From assembly GCF_030406405.1 (NCBI RefSeq), contig NZ_JAUEPL010000017.1, forward strand, positions 1 through 64,000: 64,000 nt of DNA. Reading direction: 5' to 3'. The position numbers were made by a program, and so were the translations under genes. The DNA is from Streptomyces ficellus (GTDB lineage Bacteria; Actinomycetota; Actinomycetes; Streptomycetales; Streptomycetaceae). Within the stretch, counting starts at the first letter, position 1; each line of letters opens with the position of its first letter. This document shows positions 1 to 9,011 of this stretch, in pieces. The notes under the pieces are model-generated. The model saw only the letters and a list, made by a program, of their open reading frames with translations, was not told the DNA's origin and did no database searches.

Positions 1-182
1 CACGGGGCGGCCGGGGGCGCCGCGGAGCGGGCCGGGTTGGCGCGCGGGCTCGGGGAGCGGGCCGGGCTCGGCGGCGGGTGGGCTCGCGGAGCGGGTGGGG
101 GCGGCTCGGGGAGTGGGTCGGGCTCGGCGGCGGGTGGGCTCGGGGAGCGGGTGGCCCGGGAGCGGGGGGTTTTGGCGTGGGC
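1..182. repeat. GC-rich imperfect tandem repeat at window edge
   Basis: No gene is supported here. A 36-bp unit rich in GGGCTCGGCGG and GGAGCGGGTGG occurs at 63-98 and again at 119-154 with one mismatch, a 56-bp period, and shorter degenerate pieces precede it. It lies just past the stop codon of the hydrolase on the minus strand, so it is 3' flanking DNA of that gene. Very long plus-strand reading frames across it are products of base composition. Confidence 0.6.
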
Positions 183-1310
183 CTAGATGAGGGAGGTGAG
201 GAAGCGGCGGAGGGTTTCTTCGTAGCGGTCGGGGTCGGCGTTCCACATGGCGGCGTGGGGGGCGTTCGGGACGGTGTGGAGGGTGACCAGGTCGCCGCGG
301 CGGGAGGCGAGCGCGCGGGAGGGCTGCCAGGGCGCGAGGTGGTCGTCGGGGCCGTGGAAGAGCAGGGTCGGGACGCGCAGGCGGTACGGGTCCACCGCTT
401 CGGCGAGGCGGTCGCCGCGCACCCCCGTGCTGCCCTGGGCGGCGCGGACGGCGAGCGGCAGCAGTGGCGCGGGGACGCGGCGGGCGGTGGCCAGGGCGCG
501 CAGGGTGGCCTCCCAGTCCAGCACCGGGGAGTCGAGTACCAGGCCGCTGATCCGGTCGCGCAGCCCCGCGTCGGCGGCGGCGTACAGGGCCATGGACGCG
601 CCGGTGGACCAGCCGTGGAGGATGACGCGTTCGGCGCCGTACCGCACGGCGTAGCGGATCGCGGCGTCGAGGTCGCGCCACTCGGAGGCGCCGAGGTGGC
701 CGAGCCCGTCGGCGGGCCGGGGGGCTCCGGGATCGCCGCGGTAGGCGAGGTCGAGCACCGGGAGGCGCATCCGGTTCAGGAACCCCATCAGGTTCATGGG
801 GTGCTCCCGGGTGGTGCCGATGCCGTGGACGGTGATGACCCAGGTCAGGCGGGTGGCGGGGACGAACCAGGCGGGCAGGGTGCCGAGTTCGCCGGGGATC
901 TCGACGTCCTGGTAGTCCAGGCCGAGCGCCCCGGCGGGGGTGCCGGTGTGGAGCTGCGGGGTGAGCCTGACGCGGCTGCCGACCTCCAGGTGGCCGCGCC
1001 GGACGCTCTCCAGGCGGCGTACGACGGTGTCGGCGGAGTGCGGCACGTCCGGAAGGACGGGGCCGACGATCGCGTGGACATCGGGGCCGGACAGGCCGTA
1101 CGTACCGGGCCGCTGGGAGGCGAGGCAGCGCGTCAGGGCGACCTGGCCGGCGGCGGTGGCGTGCACGGTGAGCCGAGGCTCGTCGGGCAGGGGCAGGCCG
1201 GGCGGCACGTTCAGCGCGGCGGTACTGGCGTACCGGCCGGCCGCCACCGCGGCCGCGCCGGCACCGATCAGGGTCGAGACGGCCGCTGCCGCCGCTGTAG
1301 CCGGACGCAT
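183..1310 (-). CDS. Membrane-anchored or secreted alpha/beta hydrolase
   Basis: The 375-residue product has a hydrophobic, alanine-rich N-terminus (about residues 1-25) that looks like a signal peptide or membrane anchor. A canonical alpha/beta-hydrolase fold follows. The nucleophile elbow GWSTGAS places the catalytic Ser near residue 235; the acid is probably in HGPDDHLAP (about 318) and the histidine in NAPHAAMW (about 347). An HGIGTT segment near 155 is the likely oxyanion-hole loop. This is the serine peptidase S9/DAP2-like or esterase branch seen in Streptomyces; the substrate cannot be read from the sequence. It lies 60 bp downstream of the class II aldolase on the same strand and may be co-transcribed with it. 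Confidence 0.85.
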   Translation of the reverse strand: MRPATAAAAAVSTLIGAGAAAVAAGRYASTAALNVPPGLPLPDEPRLTVHATAAGQVALTRCLASQRPGTYGLSGPDVHAIVGPVLPDVPHSADTVVRRLESVRRGHLEVGSRVRLTPQLHTGTPAGALGLDYQDVEIPGELGTLPAWFVPATRLTWVITVHGIGTTREHPMNLMGFLNRMRLPVLDLAYRGDPGAPRPADGLGHLGASEWRDLDAAIRYAVRYGAERVILHGWSTGASMALYAAADAGLRDRISGLVLDSPVLDWEATLRALATARRVPAPLLPLAVRAAQGSTGVRGDRLAEAVDPYRLRVPTLLFHGPDDHLAPWQPSRALASRRGDLVTLHTVPNAPHAAMWNADPDRYEETLRRFLTSLI

Positions 1311-1370
1311 CGTTCCAGTGTCGGCGCCGGGGCTGCCGCCTGCCAGTGGGCGGGGTCACCCGGGCGGGGT

Positions 1371-2093
1371 TCAGCGGCGCTGGCCGTACCCGCGGAACTT
1401 CTCCGCCACCTCGTCCAGTTCGGCGGGCGACAGCAGGCTGGGCGACAGTCCCGGTACGGAGCCGGCGGCGAGCCATACGCGGCACATCCACTCCAGCTGG
1501 GCGGTCCGGTCGTAGGCCTGGTCCAGGGAGTCCCCGTAGGTGACGGTTCCGTGGTTGCGCAGCAGGCAGCCCGTGCGGCCGTCGAGGGCGCGCAGCATGT
1601 TCTCGGCCAGTTCGTCCGATCCGTACAGGGCGTAGGGAGCGACGCGGACGGGGCCGCCGAGGGCCGCGGCCATGTAGTGGATCAGTGGCACCTCGCTGAC
1701 GAGGGTGGAGACGGCGGTGGCGTGCACGGCGTGGGTGTGGACGACGGCGCGGGCGGCGGTGTGGCGGTAGATCCGCAGGTGCATGGGCAGCTCGCTGGTG
1801 GGGGCCAGCTCGCCGCGTAGCTGGGTGCCGTCGAGATCGACGGCGACGGTGTCGGCCGGGGTGAGCCGGTCGTAGGGGACCCCGCTGGGGGTGACGAGGA
1901 CCAGGTCGCCGACCCTGGCGGAGACGTTGCCGGAGGTGCCGACGACCAGGCCGTCCGTCACCGTTCTGCGGGCGGTGTCCACCAGCGCGTCCCACGCCTG
2001 CTCGATCGCCCGCTCCATCGCCCGCTCGGTCACCCGCTCGGTCGCCCGCTGGGTTGTCCGCTCGGTCGCCCGCCCGGTCGCGTCCTGTGTCAT
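1371..2093 (-). CDS. Class II aldolase/adducin-family protein (fuculose-phosphate aldolase-like)
   Basis: A 240-residue protein with the class II aldolase core. GTSGNVSAR holds the phosphate-binding loop, HTHAVHATAVS carries two zinc-ligand histidines, and LLRNHGTVTYGD carries the third. ELPMHLRIYR is the usual pre-metal helix. The family cleaves L-fuculose-, rhamnulose- or ribulose-type phosphates, or acts on methylthioribulose phosphate; which one is not decidable here. I chose the ATG at 2093 because AGGA lies 8 bases upstream. The reading frame runs open much further, but that is antisense to pit. The N-terminus has an odd run of ATER/TTQR/VTER tetrapeptides (about residues 7-29) not needed by the fold, so a later start at a downstream Met is possible. 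Confidence 0.85.
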   Translation of the reverse strand: MTQDATGRATERTTQRATERVTERAMERAIEQAWDALVDTARRTVTDGLVVGTSGNVSARVGDLVLVTPSGVPYDRLTPADTVAVDLDGTQLRGELAPTSELPMHLRIYRHTAARAVVHTHAVHATAVSTLVSEVPLIHYMAAALGGPVRVAPYALYGSDELAENMLRALDGRTGCLLRNHGTVTYGDSLDQAYDRTAQLEWMCRVWLAAGSVPGLSPSLLSPAELDEVAEKFRGYGQRR

Positions 2094-2408
2094 GCGTCCG
2101 ATCCTGTCAGCCCGGGGCGCGCCGGGCCGGCAGCGGGCGGGGGGGGTGACAAGAATCTCTTCCGCGGCGTCCGAGGAGGGGGACCGAGGGCCTTCGCGAA
2201 GGGGCGCCAACGGGAGAGAAGAGGGCCGAATGCGCCCAAATTCCGGGATTCGGACAGGGCCGGACGGGGTCACGCCCCCGCCGGAGGCCGTAAGCGGAAT
2301 GGCTGTGCCCCGAATGGGGACACCATGACGCCCGACCCAGTTCACCTTCCGTTCACTCAGGTTGCCTACGTTCGCCAAGCCACTGACGTCGAACGATTGC
2401 CTGGGTAA
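2094..2408. other. Divergent intergenic region between aldolase and pit
   Basis: A 315-bp non-coding stretch between divergent genes. It holds the aldolase ribosome site near 2100 and the PhoP box at 2340-2361. The rest is purine-rich and shows no recognisable gene. Confidence 0.6.
2340..2361 (+). promoter_or_regulatory. PHO box (PhoP-binding direct repeats)
   Basis: Two adjacent 11-bp direct units, GTTCACCTTCC and GTTCACTCAGG, match the Streptomyces PhoP core unit GTTCACC, and degenerate units (TTGCC, GTTCGCC) follow to about 2376. They sit 48-69 bases before the pit start codon, which predicts control by phosphate limitation through PhoR-PhoP. Confidence 0.8.
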
Positions 2409-3683
2409 ATGGAACACATCACGCTGCTGCTCGCCATTGTGGTTGTGACAGCTCTCGTGTTCGATTTCACGAACGGTTTCCATGACACCGCGAACGCGAT
2501 GGCGACGACCATCTCGACCGGCGCGATGAAGCCCAAGACGGCGGTGGCCATGTCCGCCGTGCTCAACCTGGTCGGCGCCTTCCTGTCCGTGGAGGTCGCC
2601 AAGACGATCTCCAGTGGACTCGTCAACGAAGACGGCATCCGACCCGAAGTGATCTTCGCGGCGCTCGTCGGCGCCATCCTGTGGAACCTGCTGACCTGGC
2701 TGGTCGGCCTGCCGTCCAGCTCGTCGCACGCCCTCATGGGCGGCCTGATCGGCGCCACCATCGCCTCGGTCGGCCTGAGCGGCGTCAACGGCGGCGTGGT
2801 CGTCACCAAGGTGCTCATCCCCGCGATCGCCGCCCCGCTCGTCGCCGGCCTCGCCGCCATGTTCGCCGCCCGGCTGACGTACAGGCTCGGCAAGAACGCC
2901 GACCGGAAGACCACCGAGAAGGGCTACCGGGCCGGTCAGGTCGCCTCCGCCGGTCTCGTCTCGCTCGCGCACGGCACCAACGACGCGCAGAAGACCATGG
3001 GCATCATCACCCTCGCGCTCGTCACCGGCGGGGTGCTCGCCCCGGGCTCCAACCCCCCGATGTGGGTCATCGTCTCCGCGGGCGTGGCGATCGCGCTCGG
3101 CACCTACCTCGGCGGCTGGCGCATCATCCGGACCATGGGCAAGGGCCTGACCGACCTCCAGCCGCAGCAGGGCTTCGCCGCCCAGACCAGCGCGGCCAGC
3201 GTCATCCTCGCCTCCTCCAACATCGGCTTCTCGCTCTCCACGACCCACTCGTGCTCCGGTGCGGTGATGGGCGCGGGCCTCGGCCGCAAGGGCGGTGTGG
3301 TCCGCTGGTCGACCGCGACCCGGATGTTCGTCGCCTGGGGCCTGACCCTCCCGGCGGCCGGCCTCGCCGCCGCGGCGGCGGAGTTCGTGGCGCGCCAGGG
3401 CGGCTGGGGCGTCGGCGCCGTCGTGGTGTTCCTGATCGGCTCGTGTGCCGCGATCTGGCTGATCTCCCGCCGCCAGGTCATCGACCACACCAACGTCACC
3501 GACGACGAGATCGCCGAGCCCGCCGGTGTCGTGACCGCCGCCATGGCGGCCGTCACCCCGCCGCCGGCCGGCACCACCCTCTCCGATGACCTCAAGGCGA
3601 CCATCCCGGCTCCCGCCGGTGAGGCCGTCCCGGCGTCCGCCGCCCCGGCGTCCGCCAGCCCGGCTCCCGCCGCCACGGTGTAA
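2409..3683 (+). CDS. pit: Inorganic phosphate transporter, PiT family
   Basis: A 424-residue polytopic membrane protein that takes up phosphate (as metal-phosphate) by ion symport. The two PiT signature repeats are visible: DFTNGFHDTANAMAT near residue 18 and SLAHGTNDAQKTMGI near 188. SSSSHALMGG and STTHSCSGAVMGAG are the paired re-entrant elements. About ten hydrophobic helices end near residue 355, followed by a Pro/Ala-rich cytoplasmic tail. It starts at ATG 2409 with only a weak ribosome site. A PHO box lies directly upstream and a small membrane-protein gene 12 bases downstream, followed by a strong terminator, so the two genes form a bicistronic unit like pitH2 loci of Streptomyces. Confidence 0.95.
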   Translation: MEHITLLLAIVVVTALVFDFTNGFHDTANAMATTISTGAMKPKTAVAMSAVLNLVGAFLSVEVAKTISSGLVNEDGIRPEVIFAALVGAILWNLLTWLVGLPSSSSHALMGGLIGATIASVGLSGVNGGVVVTKVLIPAIAAPLVAGLAAMFAARLTYRLGKNADRKTTEKGYRAGQVASAGLVSLAHGTNDAQKTMGIITLALVTGGVLAPGSNPPMWVIVSAGVAIALGTYLGGWRIIRTMGKGLTDLQPQQGFAAQTSAASVILASSNIGFSLSTTHSCSGAVMGAGLGRKGGVVRWSTATRMFVAWGLTLPAAGLAAAAAEFVARQGGWGVGAVVVFLIGSCAAIWLISRRQVIDHTNVTDDEIAEPAGVVTAAMAAVTPPPAGTTLSDDLKATIPAPAGEAVPASAAPASASPAPAATV

Positions 3684-3695
3684 GGAAAGAACCGC

Positions 3696-3917
3696 ATGAA
3701 GATCGACTGGGCAGCTCTCGGCGCCGTCTTCGGCGTCAGCCTCGTGGCGACCGTCGCCCTCGTGGGCCTGTTCACCCTCGGCATCGCCGGCCTCTCCAAG
3801 CAGGAGACGGCCTCGGCGAACGGCGGCTCCGCCGTCCTGGCACGCACGGGCGCGTACGCCTGCTTCGCGCTGTGCGCGGCCGCGGTGGCGTACGGGATCT
3901 ACCTGATCGTCACCTGA
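3696..3917 (+). CDS. Small two-helix membrane protein downstream of pit
   Basis: A 73-residue protein with two predicted membrane helices (about residues 8-30 and 50-71) joined by a short polar loop containing SKQETASANGG. It starts 12 bases after pit behind a GGAAAG ribosome site. Such small proteins recur immediately behind pit genes in Streptomyces, which suggests an accessory or stability role for the transporter; no biochemical function is known to me. Confidence 0.8.
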   Translation: MKIDWAALGAVFGVSLVATVALVGLFTLGIAGLSKQETASANGGSAVLARTGAYACFALCAAAVAYGIYLIVT

Positions 3918-3936
3918 CGACGGCCGCACGCGCTGT

Positions 3937-3974
3937 CGGCGCCCCCGGAACGGTTCCGCGTTCCGGGGGCGCCG
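3937..3974 (+). terminator. Strong hairpin terminator after the pit operon
   Basis: A perfect 15-bp stem, CGGCGCCCCCGGAAC at 3937-3951 pairing with 3960-3974 around an 8-base loop, begins 20 bases after the stop codon. There is no U-tract, which is usual for actinomycetes. Confidence 0.85.
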
Positions 3975-4064
3975 CCATGTCCGCCGTCATTGCCGCCGCC
4001 ATGTCCGCCGCCGCGCGCGGGTGTGTGCCTCGGCACACCTCCCGCCGCAGGTCAACGGCGAGTT

Positions 4065-4240
4065 GACGGGCGTTCGCGGGCCGTGGTGGACTGCCGGGGC
4101 CATTACGGCGGCAGGAGAGGAAGCCGGTGCGAATCCGGCGCGGTCCCGCCACTGTGAGTCCGGCCCCGAGGCACGCCCGCGGAGCCGGATGAGTCAGGAA
4201 CTCTCGTCGCCGGTCACGTCGAGCCAGGGCGCGGACCCTG
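4065..4240 (+). ncRNA. Cobalamin (AdoCbl) riboswitch
   Basis: The leader of the cobalamin operon carries the conserved riboswitch core. GAGGAAGCCGGTGCGAATCC at about 4117-4136 is followed by GCGCGGTCCC and the GCCACTGTGA block at 4148-4157, and a GAGTCAGGAACTC element at 4191-4203 corresponds to the B12-box side. The region between 4205 and 4334 would hold the expression platform in front of cobD. Known riboswitches of this class switch off downstream synthesis or uptake genes when coenzyme B12 is abundant. Confidence 0.93.
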
Positions 4241-4334
4241 AGTGAGGACATCAGCATGCCCGGCTGCCTTCGCGCTGCCTCGGAAGCATCGAAACCATCG
4301 AGAGTCTCGACAGCATCGAGCGCATCGAGAACCC

Positions 4335-5285
4335 ATGCGCGGTGACCGCGTCTTCGCGTACGGTGCGGCCGCAGGGCTCGCCGCCGACCTGCTCCTCGCC
4401 GATCCCCGCCGTGGCCACCCCGTGGCCGCTTTCGGGCGCGCCGCGGCGCGCGTCGAGGGCGTGCTGTGGCGTGACCACCGCGCCTGGGGCGTACTGCACG
4501 CCGCGGTGTGCGCCGGGGGCGCGGCCGGTGCCGCGGCGCTGGCCGCCCGCGCGGTACGCGACCGGGGCGCCGCCTCCGTCGCGCTGACCGCCGCCTCGGT
4601 GTGGGCCGTCGTCGGCGGTACGTCGCTGGGGCGCGAGGCCCGCGCGATCGGCGGCGCGCTGGCGGCCGGTGACCTGGAGGTGGCCCGGGAGCGGCTGCCG
4701 CACCTGTGCGGGCGTGACCCGCAGGCCCTGGACCGCCCCGGTATCGCCCGCGCGGTCGTGGAGTCGGTCGCCGAGAACACCTCCGACGCCGTGGTCGGCG
4801 CCCTCGTGTGGGGCGCCATCGGCGGCGTCCCGGGCCTGGTCGCCTTCCGGGCGGTGAACACCCTGGACGCGATGGTCGGCCACAAGTCGCCGCGCTACCG
4901 CCGCTTCGGCTGGGCCTCGGCCCGCCTCGACGACGTGGCCGGCTGGCCCGGCGCCCGGCTGACGGCCGCCCTGGCTGCGGTCGCGGGCGGGAACCCGCGC
5001 GGCGCGGTACGGGCCTGGCGGGCCGACGCGGCCAAGCACCCGAGCCCGAACGCCGGGCCCGTGGAGGCGTCGTTCGCGGGCGCGCTGGGCGTACGGCTCG
5101 GCGGCACCCTGTCGTACGGCGGCCGTGTCGAGCACCGGCCCGTGCTCAACGGGGGCGGAAGGGCCGTCGAGGTGGCGGACATCGAACGGGCGGTGCGGCT
5201 GTCGCGCCGGGTGAGTGCCCTCAGCCTCGCCGTGTGCGTGGGTGGGCGACTGGCCCTGAGGGCCGGGAAGCGGAGGCGTACATGA
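4335..5285 (+). CDS. cobD: Adenosylcobinamide-phosphate synthase CobD/CbiB
   Basis: An integral membrane enzyme of 316 residues that attaches (R)-1-amino-2-propanol or its phosphate to adenosylcobyric acid. Visible family features are [16 protein letters not shown] (about residues 16-31), [19 protein letters not shown] with the following membrane helices, [27 protein letters not shown], and [25 protein letters not shown]. The ATG at 4335 fits the family N-terminus; the frame stays open upstream to 4242 through a short stretch of repeated ATCGA words that is probably leader. Its TGA overlaps the cobQ ATG by 4 bases, so translation is coupled. Confidence 0.93.
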   Translation: MRGDRVFAYGAAAGLAADLLLADPRRGHPVAAFGRAAARVEGVLWRDHRAWGVLHAAVCAGGAAGAAALAARAVRDRGAASVALTAASVWAVVGGTSLGREARAIGGALAAGDLEVARERLPHLCGRDPQALDRPGIARAVVESVAENTSDAVVGALVWGAIGGVPGLVAFRAVNTLDAMVGHKSPRYRRFGWASARLDDVAGWPGARLTAALAAVAGGNPRGAVRAWRADAAKHPSPNAGPVEASFAGALGVRLGGTLSYGGRVEHRPVLNGGGRAVEVADIERAVRLSRRVSALSLAVCVGGRLALRAGKRRRT

Positions 5286-6790
5286 GTGGTGGGGGGCTGC
5301 TCGTCGCGGGCACCACGTCCGACGCGGGCAAGAGCGTCGTCACGGCCGGCATCTGCCGCTGGCTGGTACGGCAGGGCGTGCGGGTCGCGCCGTTCAAGGG
5401 GCAGAACATGTCCCTCAATTCGTTCGTGACGCACGAGGGCGCGGAGATCGGGCGTGCCCAGGCCATGCAGGCGCAGGCGGCGCGGGTGGAGCCCACCGCG
5501 CTGATGAACCCCGTGCTGCTCAAGCCGGGCAGCGACCGCTCCAGCCAGGTGGTGCTGATGGGCAAGCCGGTCGGCGAGCTGAGCGCGCGCGGCTACCACG
5601 GCGGCCGGCAGCGCGAGTTGATGGAGCCCGTCCTCGACTGCCTCCAGCGGCTGAGGGACACGTACGACGCCGTCATCTGCGAGGGCGCGGGCAGCCCCGC
5701 CGAGATCAACCTGCGCCGCACCGACATCGTCAACATGGGCATCGCGCGCGCCGCGCGCTTCCCGGTCCTCGTGGTCGGGGACATCGACCGGGGCGGGGTG
5801 TTCGCGCAGTTCTTCGGTACGACGGCGCTGCTGGCGCCCGAGGACCAGGAACTGGTCGCGGGCTATCTGGTGAACAAGTTCCGGGGCGATGTGACCCTGC
5901 TGGAGCCCGGCCTCGACATGCTGCTGGGCCTGACCGGGCGGCGTACCTTCGGCGTCCTGCCGTACGCGCACGGCCTCGGCATCGACGAGGAGGACGGGCT
6001 TCGCGTGTCCCTGCGGGGGGCGGTGCGCGAGTCGGTCGTCGCCCCGCCGGTCGGCGAGGACGTGCTGCGCGTCGCCGTCTGCGCCGTACCGCTGATGTCG
6101 AACTTCACCGACGTGGACGCGCTGGCGGCCGAACCGGGCGTCGTGGTGCGGTTCGTGGACCGGCCGGAGGAGCTCACCGACGCGGACCTGGTCGTCGTGC
6201 CCGGCACGCGCGGCACGGTCAGGGCGCTGGCGTGGCTGCGTGAACGCGGCCTGGCCCAGGCGCTGGTGCGCCGCGCCGCCGAGGGCCGCCCGGTGCTGGG
6301 CATCTGCGGCGGCTTCCAGGTGCTGGGCGAGCGGATCGAGGACGACGTCGAATCCCGGGCCGGTGAGGTCGAGGCGCTGGGGCTGCTGCCGGTACGGGTG
6401 CGGTTCGCGCCCGGCAAGACCTTGGCCCGGCCGGTCGGTGAGGCCCTCGGTGAGCCCGTCGAGGGGTACGAGATCCACCACGGCGTGGCGGAGGTGCTGG
6501 GTGGCGAAGGCTTCCTGGACGGGTGCCGCGTCGGGGCCGTGTGGGGCACGCACTGGCACGGCTCGCTGGAGAGCGACGGCTTCCGGCGGGCGTTCCTGCG
6601 GGAGGTGGCGCGGGCGGCGGGCCGGCGTTTCGTACCGGCGCCCGACACGTCGTTCGGCACGCTGCGCGAGGAGCAGCTGGACCGGCTCGGCGACCTGATC
6701 GAGGAACACGCGGACACGGACGCGCTGTGGAAGCTCATCGAGCAGGGCGCCCCGGCAGGGCTGCCGTTCGTCCCGCCGGGGGCGCCGTGA
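5282..6790 (+). CDS. cobQ: Cobyric acid synthase CobQ
   Basis: A 502-residue, ATP- and glutamine-dependent amidotransferase that amidates four carboxyls of adenosylcobyrinic acid a,c-diamide. The N-terminal dethiobiotin-synthetase-like domain shows the P-loop [11 protein letters not shown] (about residues 9-19), [12 protein letters not shown] and [13 protein letters not shown]. The C-terminal class I-like glutaminase shows [10 protein letters not shown] with the nucleophile Cys near residue 342 and the histidine in YEIHHG. Length is normal for the family. The start overlaps cobD. The next gene begins 172 bases downstream, after a CRISPR-like insertion, which breaks the otherwise overlapping gene order. 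Confidence 0.96.
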   Translation: MSGGGLLVAGTTSDAGKSVVTAGICRWLVRQGVRVAPFKGQNMSLNSFVTHEGAEIGRAQAMQAQAARVEPTALMNPVLLKPGSDRSSQVVLMGKPVGELSARGYHGGRQRELMEPVLDCLQRLRDTYDAVICEGAGSPAEINLRRTDIVNMGIARAARFPVLVVGDIDRGGVFAQFFGTTALLAPEDQELVAGYLVNKFRGDVTLLEPGLDMLLGLTGRRTFGVLPYAHGLGIDEEDGLRVSLRGAVRESVVAPPVGEDVLRVAVCAVPLMSNFTDVDALAAEPGVVVRFVDRPEELTDADLVVVPGTRGTVRALAWLRERGLAQALVRRAAEGRPVLGICGGFQVLGERIEDDVESRAGEVEALGLLPVRVRFAPGKTLARPVGEALGEPVEGYEIHHGVAEVLGGEGFLDGCRVGAVWGTHWHGSLESDGFRRAFLREVARAAGRRFVPAPDTSFGTLREEQLDRLGDLIEEHADTDALWKLIEQGAPAGLPFVPPGAP

Positions 6791-6797
6791 CCGGCCC

Positions 6798-6887
6798 CGC
6801 ACGATCCCCGCGTGCGCGGGGAGCACGTGTCCTCGCCGGGCCCGGGTGCGTCGAACGACGGGCCATCCCCGCCAGGGCCGGGAGCGA
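6798..6887. CRISPR. Possible solitary mini-CRISPR (two type I-E-like repeats, one spacer)
   Basis: A sequence containing ATCCCCG-CGTG-CGCGGGGAGCAC (core 6804-6826) resembles the palindromic 29-nt type I-E repeats of actinomycetes. A degenerate copy starting ATCCCCGC at 6865 (17 of 23 core positions matching) lies exactly 61 bases downstream, the 29+32 period of type I-E arrays, leaving a 32-nt 'spacer' at about 6827-6858. No third unit and no cas gene are visible in the window. It could alternatively be a hairpin or chance similarity in GC-rich DNA. Confidence 0.45.
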
Positions 6888-6962
6888 GAACCGCAGCCTG
6901 CCGCGCCCCCAGGACAACTCCTCCGAACCCGGATGGAAGCCACTCGAAGGAGCGATCACAGC

Positions 6963-9011
6963 ATGAGCACCCGATACCCGTTCACCGCCGTCGTCGGCAT
7001 GGACGACCTGCGGCTGGCGTTGCTGCTCAACGCCGTCAGCCCGGCGGTCGGTGGCGTACTCGTCCGTGGCGAGAAAGGCACGGCGAAGAGCACGGCGGTG
7101 CGGGCGCTGGCGGACCTGCTTCCCGAGGTGGCCGTCGTCGCGGGCTGCCGCTTCAGCTGCGACCCGGGTACGCCTGATCCGCAGTGCCCGGACGGCCCTC
7201 ACGAGGCCGGTACGGCGTCGTCGCGGCCCGCGCGCATGGTCGAACTCCCCGTGGGCGCGTCCGAGGACCGGCTCGTCGGTGCCCTCGACATCGAGCGGGC
7301 ACTCGCCGAGGGCGTGAAGGCGTTCGAGCCGGGACTGCTCGCCGCCGCGCACCGCGGCATCCTGTACGTGGACGAGGTCAACCTCCTCCATGACCACCTG
7401 ATCGACCTCCTGCTCGACGCCGCCGCCATGGGTGCCTCGTACGTCGAGCGCGAGGGCGTCTCCGTACGGCATGCCGCGCGCTTCCTGCTGGTGGGGACCA
7501 TGAACCCGGAGGAGGGCGAGCTGCGGCCGCAGTTGCTCGACCGGTTCGGCCTCACCGTGGAGGTCGCGGCCTCCCGGGAACCCGAGCAGCGCGTGGAGGT
7601 CGTGCGGCGCAGGCTCGCGTACGACGACGACCCGGCCGCCTTCGCGGCGCGCTGGGCCGGCGAGGAGGCCGCGCTGCGGGAGCGGATCGTCGCCGCGCGG
7701 GAGTTGCTGCCGGCCGTGACGCTCGGGGACCAGGCGCTGCGGCAGATCGCGGCGACGTGCGCGGCGTTCGAGGTGGACGGTATGCGCGCCGACATCGTGA
7801 TGGCGCGTACGGCGACGGCGCTGGCCGCGTGGGCGGGGCGTACGGATGTGACGTCGGAGGACGTACGGCAGGCGGCGCTGCTGGCGCTGCCGCACCGGCG
7901 CAGGCGCAACCCCTTCGACGCGCCCGGGCTCGATCAGGACAAGCTGGACGAGACGCTGGAGGAGTTCGGCGGCGGGGACGACGACCCCGATCCGGACCCG
8001 GACCCGGGGCCGGGCGACGGTCCCGGTGGCGGGGGCGGGGGCGGTGTGCCGCCGCAGGGCGGAGCGCCGTCCGACGAATCGGCGGCCCCCGACCAGGCAC
8101 CGGCCCCCGACCAGGCCCCCCAGCAGGCCCCCGACCGGGCACCGGCTCCCGCCGCCGGCCCCGGTGGCGCCGAGCAGTCCCCCGCCAGGGCCGCCGAGCC
8201 GTTCCGTACGAAGATGCTGAGCGTGCCCGGCCTCGGGGAGGGCGCGGCGGGGCGCCGTTCGCGTGCCCGTACCGAGCAGGGCAGGACGACCGGGGCGCGG
8301 CGCCCGCACGGGGCGCTGACCAAGCTGCACCTGGCGGCGACCGTCCAGGCGGCCGCCCCGCACCAGCGGGCGCGCGGCCGGTCCGGGCCCGGGCTGGTCG
8401 TACGGCGCGACGATCTGCGGCAGGCGACGCGCGAGGGGCGCGAGGGGAACCTGGTGCTGTTCGCGGTGGACGCGTCCGGTTCGATGGCGGCCCGGCAGCG
8501 GATGGGCGCGGTGAAGGGTGCCGTGCTGTCGCTGCTGCTGGACGCCTACCAGCGGCGGGACAAGGTCGGCCTGGTCACGTTCCGGGGCTCGTCCGCCGAG
8601 GTGGCGCTGCCGCCCACGTCGTCGGTGGACGCGGCCGCCACGCGCCTGGAGCAGCTGCCGACGGGTGGGCGCACCCCGCTGTCGGCCGGGCTGCTGAAGG
8701 CGCACGACGTGCTGCGCGTGGAGCGGCTGCGTGACCCGTCGCGCCGCCCGCTGCTGGTCGTGGTCACGGACGGCCGGGCGACCGGCGGGCCGGAGCCGTT
8801 GCGGCTGGCCGCCCGCGCGGCCGGGCTGCACGCCGCCGAGGGCACCGCCTCCGTGGTCGTGGACTGCGAGAGGGGGCCGGTACGGCTGGGGCTCGCCGCC
8901 GAGCTGGCACGTAACCTCGGCGGCACCGCCGTCACCCTCGACGAACTGCGCGCGGACTCGATCGCGGGTCTCGTGAGGGATGTCCGAGCAACTACTGGGA
9001 GGGCCGCTTAA
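6963..9011 (+). CDS. ChlI/ChlD-type AAA+ chelatase subunit fused to a VWA domain (putative cobaltochelatase partner)
   Basis: A 682-residue fusion of a BchI/ChlI AAA+ ATPase and a BchD/ChlD VWA domain. The Walker A loop GEKGTAKST lies near residue 37, and [10 protein letters not shown] is Walker B. A long Pro/Gly/Asp-rich linker (about 330-420) joins to the VWA domain, whose MIDAS motif is DASGSMAA near 503. Such proteins drive metal insertion together with a large CobN/BchH catalytic subunit. The operon position predicts cobalt insertion into hydrogenobyrinic acid diamide, but no cobN lies in the window. ATG 6963 follows GAAGGAG; the stop codon overlaps the cobO start (TAATG). Confidence 0.9.
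   Translation: MSTRYPFTAVVGMDDLRLALLLNAVSPAVGGVLVRGEKGTAKSTAVRALADLLPEVAVVAGCRFSCDPGTPDPQCPDGPHEAGTASSRPARMVELPVGASEDRLVGALDIERALAEGVKAFEPGLLAAAHRGILYVDEVNLLHDHLIDLLLDAAAMGASYVEREGVSVRHAARFLLVGTMNPEEGELRPQLLDRFGLTVEVAASREPEQRVEVVRRRLAYDDDPAAFAARWAGEEAALRERIVAARELLPAVTLGDQALRQIAATCAAFEVDGMRADIVMARTATALAAWAGRTDVTSEDVRQAALLALPHRRRRNPFDAPGLDQDKLDETLEEFGGGDDDPDPDPDPGPGDGPGGGGGGGVPPQGGAPSDESAAPDQAPAPDQAPQQAPDRAPAPAAGPGGAEQSPARAAEPFRTKMLSVPGLGEGAAGRRSRARTEQGRTTGARRPHGALTKLHLAATVQAAAPHQRARGRSGPGLVVRRDDLRQATREGREGNLVLFAVDASGSMAARQRMGAVKGAVLSLLLDAYQRRDKVGLVTFRGSSAEVALPPTSSVDAAATRLEQLPTGGRTPLSAGLLKAHDVLRVERLRDPSRRPLLVVVTDGRATGGPEPLRLAARAAGLHAAEGTASVVVDCERGPVRLGLAAELARNLGGTAVTLDELRADSIAGLVRDVRATTGRAA

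Noticed and set aside
2094..3929. N-terminal extension of the aldolase frame
   Set aside because: It runs antisense through pit and its partner and lacks any family pattern; the aldolase has a good start with ribosome site at 2093.
4808..5281. Upstream extension of the cobQ frame
   Set aside because: It lies out of frame inside cobD; the CobQ family begins at the [17 protein letters not shown] start.
6930..6962. A second cobalamin riboswitch before the chelatase gene
   Set aside because: A GGAAGCCACTCG string is superficially similar, but the conserved core (GAATCCGG, GCCACTG) is absent and the gap is too short.
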